Shown in pieces: positions 53,253 through 62,125 of a stretch of 64,000 nt of DNA (positions are counted from its first letter, which is position 1; each line of letters begins with the position of its first letter). The position numbers and the translations under genes are program-made. The notes beneath the pieces are model-generated. The model had not been told where the DNA came from and made no database searches. It saw nothing but the letters and a program-made list of their open reading frames with translations. Source of the DNA: Symploca sp. SIO1C2 (GTDB taxonomy: Bacteria > Cyanobacteriota > Cyanobacteriia > Cyanobacteriales > Coleofasciculaceae); the NCBI GenBank assembly GCA_010672925.1, contig JAAHFP010000002.1:615244-679243 (forward strand). Reading direction: 5' to 3'.

Positions 53253-53945
53253 GTTTCCAGGAAGTGTAGACTACTCAATGCTGAGGCATTAGTGCTTCCG
53301 CAACACAAAATAACTTACCAGTTAATAAAAGACTTGCAAAGCAGATACCATAAACCTTACAGCCTTATGCCTTCAGAGTACTAGTTAGCGAGATGTCTGC
53401 ACTCTAGATGTGTAAAGACAAGATTACCCTTTCCAGAAAGCTTAAAAGCTCGAACAATTGGCACAAGGCACAAGAAAAAGGTCGCGAAGTTTGAGGGCTT
53501 GCAGCCGCAGAGCAAGTTATGCATTTTAAATGTATAAATGTATATAGGTGAAATCCCATAACAAAGATGGAGCCTAATACCCTGTATCTTGTGCACGAGT
53601 GCCTTTTGTCCTGCTCAAACGCATTTAAAATTCGTTGCGAGCTTATTAAAATTCAGGAAACAAAAGCGGATTCATCTGTGGCCAAGCTGGGTATTAATTA
53701 AGTAAATCACAGAAAGCGGCGGGAAACCCATTTCTTTTAGAATGGGAGAGATAGCCGCCCACTGCTATGCTTCGCTTTGCTTACCATGCTGCGCAAAAGT
53801 TGTTTGTTATTTGTTTATCTTAAACATTCAACCAACAACCAACAACCAACAACCAATAACGCGAAACCCCACGTACTCTAGTCGTGGGATAAGCTTAATA
53901 ATTTTGGCAGTTGATAAACATGCAAACGCCAAGAGAGGTTAGAGT
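53253..53945. other. 693-bp intergenic region with IS200/IS605-like end hairpins
   Basis: No gene is recognised. The right part holds a nested hairpin GCGGC ... CCCATT-tcttttag-AATGGG ... GCCGC (53716-53758), then a CAACAAC-type run. A second hairpin, CCCACG-tactctagt-CGTGGG, lies at 53868-53888. Both resemble hairpins at the ends of cyanobacterial IS200/IS605 or palindrome-associated elements, but no tnpA or tnpB is present. The left part (53253-53700) shows nothing I can interpret. Confidence 0.45.
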
Positions 53946-55547
53946 GTGCCATATTTAATCAAAAACCCAGACGCTACTAACCCAGAAATTCATCAGTTGA
54001 AACCTGGAGTAAATACCATTGGACGAGAGCTCGACAACAGCATCATTGTGGCTGATAGAAGTCTCTCCCGTCACCATGCCGAAATTATGATTGCTGAAGA
54101 AAGGGCAATTATCACTGATTTGGGAAGCCTCAATAATACCTTTGTTAACGAATATAAAATTGACGAATGTGAACTTAATGACGGAGATTGGGTACGTTAT
54201 GGAGCTGTAGTATTTCTCTTTGTGGAGAGGCTTAAGAGTCCCAAACCGGAAACCCTAGGGGGTGAAGGCTCAAGTTTATCAATTATTGGCAGATTAACAC
54301 CAGAGAAAACTCGTGTAGCCCTCCAAGACTTACTCGATCAACAGAGTTCACAACAGCAAGGCACAGTACTTATGCTACGGCAGCAGAGTGCTGAGCAACG
54401 AGCATTAGACAAGTTAAAGATTTTATTGGAAGTGAGCCAGCAGCTTTCTTCTCCTGAAGAGCCCCAAAAGCTTTTAGACAAAATTCTTGACTTGCTCTTG
54501 CAGATTATGAATGTGGATCGGGCAATTATCCTCATGCTTAATCAAAAAACTGGGGAACTTGAGCAAAAAGCTGTTAAGTTTCGGGATGGAATACCTAATG
54601 ATGGTCAAATCTACAGTACCACTATTACTAATTTCGTCTACGAAAATGGAGAGGCGATCCTAATTTCAGATGCTTGTGTTGACAATCGTTTCTATGATGC
54701 TAACTCGATTTTGGCACAAGCAATCCGTTCCTCAATGTGTGTACCTCTAAAACCGAGAGAGCGAGTAATTGGGGTACTATATGCTGATAATCTCTCAATG
54801 GTCAATGTTTACCGTCAGGAAGATTTGGAATTTCTGACAGCTTTGGCTAACCAAGCTGCGATCGCGATTGAAAATGCCAAACTATACAAACAGATAGAAG
54901 CAGAAGCCGTGATGCGGGCTAAATTTGAGAGCTTTTTCCCCGAAGCTGTCAGTAAAAAGCTCAAGGAAGAAGGCCAGCTGAAGACCGTGGATACTGAGGT
55001 GACAGCCTTGTTTGCCGATATCAGCCGCTTCACCCAAATCTGCTCTCGGATGGAGCCACGACAAGTAATTGAGATGTTAAATGAATACTTCCAAGTGATG
55101 GTGGAGGATATTGTTTTTAAGTATGAGGGAACTTTAGAGCAGTATATAGGGGATGGACTGCTAGCAATTTGGGGTGCTCCTTATCGACAAACAGATGACG
55201 CCAAGCGTGCCGTGCAAGCAGCAATTGAGATGCAACGGGCAGTAGGGCGATTGAATCGGGATTGGGCTAAACGGCGGAATTTACAGATTAAAATCCACAT
55301 TGGGCTCAATACAGGGAAAGTGGCAGCGGGAAATATTGGTTCACCGCAGCTGATTCAATATGGAACCATCGGCGATACCACTAATTTAGCTAGCCGTATT
55401 TGTGATGTGGCCAAGGGAGGTGAAATTCTAATTTCCAACACTACCTTGAATCAGTTAAGCGATCGCACAATTCCTGTAGTCAAAATTCCCCCAGTTAGGG
55501 TAAAAGGAAAACAACAGCCTCTTCAGCTCTATCGCGTACTCTATTAG
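53946..55547 (+). CDS. FHA-GAF-class III nucleotide cyclase
   Basis: The 533-residue soluble protein has an FHA domain (about 1-95; NTIGRELDNSIIVADRSLSRHHAEI...GSLNNTFVNE, a phosphothreonine reader), a linker and a GAF domain (about 155-315; VDRAIILMLNQKTGELEQKAV...SMCVPLKPRERVIGVLYADN...FLTALANQAAIAIENAK). The C-terminal cyclase (about 345-533) has metal Asp in LFADISRFT and YIGDGLLAIWG and the GDTTNLASR motif. It should make cAMP or cGMP under control of a phosphoprotein and a small ligand. The start is GTG with AGAGAGG upstream. It is the second cyclase in the window. Confidence 0.92.
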   Translation: MPYLIKNPDATNPEIHQLKPGVNTIGRELDNSIIVADRSLSRHHAEIMIAEERAIITDLGSLNNTFVNEYKIDECELNDGDWVRYGAVVFLFVERLKSPKPETLGGEGSSLSIIGRLTPEKTRVALQDLLDQQSSQQQGTVLMLRQQSAEQRALDKLKILLEVSQQLSSPEEPQKLLDKILDLLLQIMNVDRAIILMLNQKTGELEQKAVKFRDGIPNDGQIYSTTITNFVYENGEAILISDACVDNRFYDANSILAQAIRSSMCVPLKPRERVIGVLYADNLSMVNVYRQEDLEFLTALANQAAIAIENAKLYKQIEAEAVMRAKFESFFPEAVSKKLKEEGQLKTVDTEVTALFADISRFTQICSRMEPRQVIEMLNEYFQVMVEDIVFKYEGTLEQYIGDGLLAIWGAPYRQTDDAKRAVQAAIEMQRAVGRLNRDWAKRRNLQIKIHIGLNTGKVAAGNIGSPQLIQYGTIGDTTNLASRICDVAKGGEILISNTTLNQLSDRTIPVVKIPPVRVKGKQQPLQLYRVLY

Positions 55548-55549
55548 GT

Positions 55550-55625
55550 TGTAGGTTGTAGGTGTTAGGTGTTAGGTGTTAGGTGGTAGGTGGTAGGTGG
55601 TAGGTGGTAGGTGGTAGGTGGTATG
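55550..55625. repeat. Heptamer array (ggtaggt/ggtgtta)
   Basis: After the FHA cyclase stop lie GGTGTTA and GGTAGGT units in uninterrupted tandem, ending at the left end of the next inverted-repeat element. Confidence 0.8.
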
Positions 55626-55936
55626 CAATGGTGACAAGTTAAAGGATCGCGCATGAGTGTCAACTCCCATATATGGTGTTTAGGCGCTAAAAAAGACTCT
55701 ATATATGGAAAAATCCAAGGAGTCGGAAAAATTGTATTCTTCTTCCTCAGCTTCCCCAGCTTCCCCAGCTCCCTCAGCTTCCCCAGCTCCCTCAGCTCCC
55801 TCAGCTCCCTCAGCTCCCTCAGCTCCCCCAGCTCCCTCAGCTCCCCCAGCTCCCTCAGCTCCCTCAGCTCCCTCAGCTTCCCCAGCTTCCCCAGCTCCCT
55901 TGACAACGGCATTTTTGCCTTAACTTGTCACCAATG
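55626..55936. mobile_element. Inverted-repeat element related to the CATTGGTGTCAACTTAAG family, copy D
   Basis: The ends are CAATGGTGACAAGTTAA and TTAACTTGTCACCAATG, a variant of the CATTGGTGTCAACTTAAG termini. Inside is a 9-bp tandem array (CAGCTCCCT and CAGCTTCCC, about 55747-55903). It separates the FHA cyclase from the convergent NRPS gene and encodes nothing recognisable. Confidence 0.65.
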
Positions 55937-55955
55937 GGTGTTAGGTGGTAGGTTC

Positions 55956-58900
55956 TCAAGATCTGAGATAGGAACCTAGCTCTTGGGCTAAGGCTTCACT
56001 GGGGATAATCGAGAAATGGTTGCCAGGAATTGTGTGGATATTTATGCCGCCAGCAGCCAGAGAATTCCAGACTTGCATTAGTTTTTGTTTTTCTGCTAAT
56101 TGTTCTGGTGGGTCCTCGGCGCAGAAGAAGGTAATTTGACCGGAGTAAGGCTGGGGTACATAACTATTCTCGGCTTGAATGTTTGCTTGGTAAACTGCAA
56201 ACATTTGGCACATATGCTCTAGCCTGATTTCTAATGGCAAGAGCTGAAGTATTTTTTTCAGGACATAGTTTAACTTTTCCTCCAACCCCAATGACTGCAA
56301 TTCATCCACTGATACTGGCAATTTTTTATCAAAATTATGAATTAGATACTCAGCAAAACGGATTACGAACCTAGCTTCATCATATTCGCTCGGTTCCAGA
56401 AAACTTTGGATCAATGCCAACAGTGCTATTTTATGTCCTGAAGACTGTAGCTGTCGGGCTATCTCAAAAGCGACGATACCACCCAAACACCAACCGCCGA
56501 TTTGGTATGGCCCTTGGGGTTGAACTGTCTGTATGGCTTTAATATAAGTGGCAGCCATGTCCTCGATGGAGGTTAAAGGGTCTTGTTGTCCGTTTAGTCC
56601 TATGGATTGTAGACCGTAGAAGGGTTGTTCCACATCTAACTGACGAGCTAAGGCTGCGTAACACAAAACATTACCCCCCCCTGGATGAATACAGAAAAAT
56701 GGTGGCAAAGAACCCGTTGGCTTAATTGGGACTAGCGGTGAGAAAATTTGAGTATTGGGGGCAGCCTTGAGTAAACTGGCTTGACCTTCGATGGTGGGTT
56801 CGGTGAACAGAGTTGCCAGGGGCAGCAGAATTCCCAACTGTTGTTCAATGCGAGCCATCAGACGCACGGCTAACAGGGAATGACCGCCCAAATCGAAGAA
56901 GTTGTCTCGCACTCCTACCCTAGGAATATTGAGAACCTCCGACCAAATTTGTACTAGTTGCAATTCTGTAGTGGTGCGGGGGGCTATTCTTTCTGCTTCT
57001 TGAGTCGAAACATCTGGTGCGGGAAGGGCGCAGCGATCTATTTTGCCGTTGGGAGTTAGAGGGATTGCGTCTAAAAAGACAAAAGCACTAGGCATCATGT
57101 AATTGGGAAGTTGGCTTTTGAGAAAACCGCGCAAGTCTGAGGATGCCACTTCCTTTTGAGCAACGATATAGGCTGCGAGTCGTTTATCTCCTGGGATGTC
57201 TTCGCGGACAATAACAATGGCTTTGCCCACCTTTGGATGTTGAGTTAAGATTGCTTCGATTTCTCCGAGTTCGATGCGGAAGCCTCGGATTTTCACCTGG
57301 TTGTCGATACGTCCAATAAATTCGATGTTGCCATCGGGGAGATAGCGTGCCTTATCCCCGGTTTTGTAGAGGCGCGAACCTTCTTCCTGACTAAAAGGAT
57401 TGGGGATAAACTTTTGGGAGGTTAATTCCGGGCGGTTGAGATAACCACGGGCTAAACCCGCGCCACCGATATGGAGTTCTCCCGGTACGCCGATGGGGAC
57501 GGGTTGGAGATGGTGATCGAGGATATAAATTTGTGTATTGGCAATGGGACGACCAATGGGAATAGCTCCTGTTAGTGAAGTTTGCTGCTTCACCTGATAG
57601 GTACAACATCCTACCACTGTTTCCGTCGGACCATACTCATTAATTATTCGCGTTTCAGGAGCGTTGTCTCGCCAAAAGGCAACATTTTTACCCAATAAAG
57701 CCTCACCCCCAATAACAAATTCTCGTGTATGTCCTGGTGCATCTTGTTTAGATAACAACTGATTAAGGATTTCCAGATGAGCTGGGGTTATTTTTATTAA
57801 ACTGAAAGTTGGGTGAGACTGCCAGCATTCATATAAAGCGTCAATCTCATTTGTGCTCGACAGTATAATTACTTTTTTTCCCACCAGTAAAGGCGAATAT
57901 AAGCTAGTAACTGTAGCATCAAAGCTCAATGAAGAGTTCACCGGAGCGCCGTTTCCTTCTGCTACTGCATAAGTTTTTGTAGCCCAGCTCAAATAATTAA
58001 CTAGCCCTTTGTGGACTATCATGGTTCCTTTTGGCTTTCCTGTACTACCAGAAGTATAAATAACATAAGCCAAGTTATTTATGCCTGATTTAGTTACAAT
58101 ATTTTTATCACTTTTTTGAAGTAAAAATTCACTGGCTGTATCCAATAAAATTGTCTCAATCTCATTTTGATAAAATAAACCTATTAACTTTAACTCAGTT
58201 AACAGTAGGGAAAGCTTGGAGTCTTGGATCATATAGGCAATGCGATCGCTAGGATAGTCAGGATCTAACGGCACATAAGCACCACCAGCTTTAAGAATTC
58301 CCAATAATCCTACAACCATCTCAATAGAGCGCTCGACGCAAATTCCCACTAATACCTCTGGCCTCACTCCCAAACTTTGCAAATACCGCGCCAGTTGATT
58401 AGCTTTGGCATTCAACTCCCGATAGGTTATCTGTTCCGACTCAAAAACTACTGCCACCGCATCGGGAGTGCGTTCCACCTGTTCTTCAAACAAATGATGG
58501 ATGCACTTATTCTCAGGATATGGGGCAAAAGTATCATTCCAGGAAACTAACAATTGATGGCGTTCCTTTGATGTTAATAAAGGTAAGAAGCCCACCTTTT
58601 GCTCCGGAGCAGCCACTATTCCTTCTAACAAGGTTGAGAAGTTCCTGCTCATCCGTTCTATGGTCTCACTTTTAAACAAATCTGCGTTGTACTCCCATCT
58701 TCCCTCAAGTCCTGTTTCTGTCTCCCATAATTCGAGACTTAGATCGAACTTAGCCGTGAAGTTCTTGACGGAGAGTGGTGTTACAACCAAATGGGGTAAC
58801 TCCCAGCTTCTTTCAGGGACGTTTTGTAAAGCAAACATCACCTGAAACAAAGGATTGCGACTCAAATCTCGCTCCGGTTGCAACTGTTCGACCAGCTTCT

Positions 58901-61900
58901 CAAAAGGCATGTCTTGATGCTCATAAGCTCCCAAGGCTGTTTCCTTTACACGTCCTAATAATTCCTGAAAACTGGGATTATCCTCCAAGTTCGTCCGCAA
59001 CACTAGGGTGTTGACAAAAAAGCCCAGCAAACCTTCCATTTCTGAGAGTTGGCGATTGGCAATGGGAGTACCAACGAGGATATCCGACTGTCCCGAATAG
59101 CGTGAGAGTAAGATTTTGAAGGCTGTTAGTAAAGTCATGTACAACGTCACGCCGGATTTCCGACTCAACTCTTGAAGCGATAACGTCAATTCCGAAGATA
59201 GTTTGATGGATGTTTTCCCCCCCGTAAAAGTTGGGACGGGGGGACGGGGATAATCGATGGGTAGTTCTAATACGGGTAGCTCCCCTGATAATTGCTGTCT
59301 CCAGTAGTTTAGCTGACCTTCTAAGACTTCTCCTTGCAACCATTGCCTTTGCCATGCGGCGTAGTCGGCATATTGAATGGGCAATTCGGCTAAGGGGGAT
59401 GGTTGTTCGGAAATAAAAGCAGTATAAAGCACTGACAACTCTTGACGGAAAATCCCCCAAGACCAACCATCAAAGGCAATATGATGCACATTCAACAGGA
59501 GAATATACTTTTGGTTGGACAGTTGCAAGAGACTTGCCCGCATTAAAGGTGTTTGTTCTAAATTAAAAGCTTGCTTTGCGGATGCTGCTGCCAACTTTTG
59601 CACTCTCGAAGATTGCTCCGATTCTGAAAATTCCCGCAAGTCGATGACGGGCAAAGTCATTGGACATATCTTATCGATAACCTGTATCGGCCTGCCATCC
59701 ACCAACTGAAAGCGAGTCCGTAAGACTTCGTGACGACGGATGATTTCTCTCAGGGCACTTTTGAGGGCATCTATGTTAAGTTCGCCCATTAGCTGCAAGA
59801 CACCAGACATATTGTAGGTGGACTTATCCCATTCTTGAAGTTGGTAGAGAAACCACAATCTCTCTTGGGCAAAACTCAAGGGCAAATCTTGCTCACAATC
59901 TACCTTTACAATGGCTGGGGCTATGGGAAGTTGCTGATCATTTTGACTTCTGCGGTTGAGTTGTGCTTCTAGTTGGGCGACTGTGGGAGCTTCAAAGATA
60001 CTGCGTAGGGGCATTTCTACCCCTAAGGTTTCTCGCAACCTGGAAATGACTTGAGTTGCAAGCAGGGAATGTCCTCCCAGTTCAAAGAAGTTGTCATGAA
60101 TTCCTACCTTTTTGAGTCCCAAAACCTCCCCGTAGATAGCCGCCAGCAACTTTTGAGAAGAAGTCTGAGGCGGTATAAAATTGGCTTCTAGGCTGCTGAC
60201 TAGTTCTGGTGTGGGTAAGGCTCTACGGTTCACCTTGCCATTGGGAGTCAAGGGTAGAGTCTCCAAAATCACAAAAACCGCCGGAATCATGTAATCCGGT
60301 AGCTTACTTTTCACGAAGCTGCGCAATTCACTAATCACCGGTTGAGATTGGTGCTTCACTACATAGGCAACCAGGCGCTTATCCCCTGGAATGTCTTCTC
60401 GAGCAATAACCACTGCTTCTTTGACTTGAGAGTGTTGTACTAGCGCTGCTTCGATTTCTCCTAGTTCAATCCGGTATCCCCTTAGCTTGACCTGAAAATC
60501 TTTACGCCCGATAAATTCCAGGCTGCCATCGGGTCTCAAGCGACCGATATCTCCCGTGCGGTACATCCGTCGGTCTCCCCCTGAGGGGTCGGCACAAAAT
60601 ACCTTCTCAGTAAGATGAGGCTGCTGCCAGTAACCCAGGGCGAGGTAGGGACTCAATATCCCTATTTCCCCATAAAAATCCGTTACCTGGCCGTTGTCGT
60701 CGAGCAAAATAATTTCTGTTTCTTCTATGGGATAACCAACAGGAACCTTGTTGCTGACCTCTGGAAGTTGGGTTATATCAAGTTCGGATAAACAGTTATA
60801 ATTCCTCTCTACCTTGCAAACTTCTTCCTTCCCTTCTGCCTTCTGCCCTCTGCCCTCTGCCTTGTTGCAACCGAAGTGTAAGTATTCTACCGAACTTGAT
60901 ATTAGAAAATATTGTAAGGTAACGGTTGATTCTGTCGAACCCATCAGATTGACCAAGATACAGTCCGCACTGAAGTGCTGTTGGTAACTCTGTACATCTT
61001 GGGGTTTAACTTCCTCTCCTCCCAGGACAATTAAACGCATCTGTGGGAACTTTTCTGCTGCACTCAGATTGCTTATCAGGTATCGATAGACTGTAGGGGT
61101 GGAGTGATAAATCGTAATCCCCGACTGCCTCAGATACTCCGGCAGAGGAGCTAGACCTTCAGATTTGATATCGAAGGGATACAGGGTTGCACCATTTAAC
61201 AAGGCCGCAAAGATATCCACAATTGCGGCATCAAAGCTCACTGATGACAGCAGGGTTAACCTCTCATTTGACGTGATTTTGAGATTATTGGTATAGTTTC
61301 TGATAAAGTGCAGCACATTGCAATGATTTTGCATCACCCCTTTAGGCTGTCCGGTAGAACCCGACGTGTAGAGAATGTATGCTAGTGAGTCTGGGGCAAT
61401 TTCTGGTTGACTGTAGGACTTATCACCCGCTACATCCATATCATCAATATTGACGAGGGTCATTCCCTCCGGGTTTAATTCCACTGCCAAAGCTAGATTC
61501 TGCTTATTGGTCACCATCGCCGTTGCTTGGCTATCTTCCAGGATATAAGCCAGTCTTTCTCTGGGATAGCTCGGGTCGAGGGGCACATAAGTTTTTCCAG
61601 CTTTGAGAACTCCTAAAATTGCTGCTATGGCCGGGACGTCATGTTCCAATAGCAAGGCTATTCGTTGTTCCCCACCACTGCATTTGTCGAGGACTATTTG
61701 TGCCACACCCTCCGCAGTCCTTTCTAGTTCTGTATAAGTCCATTGGTAATGCTTCGTTTTGATGGCAATATTCTGAGGGGTTCTCCTCACCTGTTGGGAA
61801 AACCTCTCTGGGAGGGATTGCTCAATTTCGGCTTTGGCAAATTCTCTAAAGGCTTTGCCCGCTGGAATTTGGTTCTCTAACATAGGATAATGTTTCTGTT

Positions 61901-61910
61901 GCTGCTTCAT
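55956..61910 (-). CDS. Two-module nonribosomal peptide synthetase (A-PCP-C-A-PCP-TE)
   Basis: The 1984-residue enzyme should assemble two residues and release the product. A1 (about 35-590) has YILYTSGSTGQPKG, NLMGSTE and YRTGD. PCP1 (about 590-655) has LGGHSLLA. C (about 675-1110) has NVHHIAFDGWSW (HHxxxDG). A2 (about 1140-1640) has YVIYTSGSTGKPKG, NEYGPTE, GELHIGGAGLARGY and YKTGD. PCP2 (about 1650-1715) has LGGHSLLA. TE (about 1730-1984) has GGWCLGG with Cys1808 in place of the usual Ser. By eye the A2 pocket reads D-A-T-K-V-G-E-V-G-K, near the Asn code. The A1 pocket is unfamiliar. A1 has an insertion at about 338-388 that is partly translated intergenic repeat. There are no tailoring genes next door. 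Confidence 0.95.
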   Translation of the reverse strand: MKQQQKHYPMLENQIPAGKAFREFAKAEIEQSLPERFSQQVRRTPQNIAIKTKHYQWTYTELERTAEGVAQIVLDKCSGGEQRIALLLEHDVPAIAAILGVLKAGKTYVPLDPSYPRERLAYILEDSQATAMVTNKQNLALAVELNPEGMTLVNIDDMDVAGDKSYSQPEIAPDSLAYILYTSGSTGQPKGVMQNHCNVLHFIRNYTNNLKITSNERLTLLSSVSFDAAIVDIFAALLNGATLYPFDIKSEGLAPLPEYLRQSGITIYHSTPTVYRYLISNLSAAEKFPQMRLIVLGGEEVKPQDVQSYQQHFSADCILVNLMGSTESTVTLQYFLISSSVEYLHFGCNKAEGRGQKAEGKEEVCKVERNYNCLSELDITQLPEVSNKVPVGYPIEETEIILLDDNGQVTDFYGEIGILSPYLALGYWQQPHLTEKVFCADPSGGDRRMYRTGDIGRLRPDGSLEFIGRKDFQVKLRGYRIELGEIEAALVQHSQVKEAVVIAREDIPGDKRLVAYVVKHQSQPVISELRSFVKSKLPDYMIPAVFVILETLPLTPNGKVNRRALPTPELVSSLEANFIPPQTSSQKLLAAIYGEVLGLKKVGIHDNFFELGGHSLLATQVISRLRETLGVEMPLRSIFEAPTVAQLEAQLNRRSQNDQQLPIAPAIVKVDCEQDLPLSFAQERLWFLYQLQEWDKSTYNMSGVLQLMGELNIDALKSALREIIRRHEVLRTRFQLVDGRPIQVIDKICPMTLPVIDLREFSESEQSSRVQKLAAASAKQAFNLEQTPLMRASLLQLSNQKYILLLNVHHIAFDGWSWGIFRQELSVLYTAFISEQPSPLAELPIQYADYAAWQRQWLQGEVLEGQLNYWRQQLSGELPVLELPIDYPRPPVPTFTGGKTSIKLSSELTLSLQELSRKSGVTLYMTLLTAFKILLSRYSGQSDILVGTPIANRQLSEMEGLLGFFVNTLVLRTNLEDNPSFQELLGRVKETALGAYEHQDMPFEKLVEQLQPERDLSRNPLFQVMFALQNVPERSWELPHLVVTPLSVKNFTAKFDLSLELWETETGLEGRWEYNADLFKSETIERMSRNFSTLLEGIVAAPEQKVGFLPLLTSKERHQLLVSWNDTFAPYPENKCIHHLFEEQVERTPDAVAVVFESEQITYRELNAKANQLARYLQSLGVRPEVLVGICVERSIEMVVGLLGILKAGGAYVPLDPDYPSDRIAYMIQDSKLSLLLTELKLIGLFYQNEIETILLDTASEFLLQKSDKNIVTKSGINNLAYVIYTSGSTGKPKGTMIVHKGLVNYLSWATKTYAVAEGNGAPVNSSLSFDATVTSLYSPLLVGKKVIILSSTNEIDALYECWQSHPTFSLIKITPAHLEILNQLLSKQDAPGHTREFVIGGEALLGKNVAFWRDNAPETRIINEYGPTETVVGCCTYQVKQQTSLTGAIPIGRPIANTQIYILDHHLQPVPIGVPGELHIGGAGLARGYLNRPELTSQKFIPNPFSQEEGSRLYKTGDKARYLPDGNIEFIGRIDNQVKIRGFRIELGEIEAILTQHPKVGKAIVIVREDIPGDKRLAAYIVAQKEVASSDLRGFLKSQLPNYMMPSAFVFLDAIPLTPNGKIDRCALPAPDVSTQEAERIAPRTTTELQLVQIWSEVLNIPRVGVRDNFFDLGGHSLLAVRLMARIEQQLGILLPLATLFTEPTIEGQASLLKAAPNTQIFSPLVPIKPTGSLPPFFCIHPGGGNVLCYAALARQLDVEQPFYGLQSIGLNGQQDPLTSIEDMAATYIKAIQTVQPQGPYQIGGWCLGGIVAFEIARQLQSSGHKIALLALIQSFLEPSEYDEARFVIRFAEYLIHNFDKKLPVSVDELQSLGLEEKLNYVLKKILQLLPLEIRLEHMCQMFAVYQANIQAENSYVPQPYSGQITFFCAEDPPEQLAEKQKLMQVWNSLAAGGINIHTIPGNHFSIIPSEALAQELGSYLRS

Positions 61911-61981
61911 AAAACTGATAAATATGTTACAGATCTGTCGGGTAGCTCAATCTTGTTAAGATAAATTGAGCATAAAAGACC

Positions 61982-62077
61982 CTAGTGCAGCGGGCATGGA
62001 AATAAACCACCAGTTTGAGTCGATAGAATCCTTACTCTATAAGCATTCTTAATTCTTAATTCTTAATTCTCAATTCG
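61982..62077. repeat. CTAGTGC-family element, copy c (right end missing)
   Basis: It starts CTAGTGCAGCGGGCATGG, continues with the conserved 'agaatccttactctataagc' and a CTTAATT heptamer run, then ends in unrelated sequence without the GCACTAG terminus. It lies between the divergent NRPS and USP genes, so it occupies their shared promoter region. Confidence 0.65.
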
Positions 62078-62125
62078 ACCTTCCCCCAAAAATGATAAGG
62101 TGAGAGAAAGCTATCTTGCCTGCTT

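Noticed and set aside
55653-55979. Serine/proline-rich proteins encoded by the 55.7-55.9 kb array
   Set aside because: They are translations of the 9-bp CAGCTCCCT array, open in several frames and on both strands, without ribosome sites or a domain.
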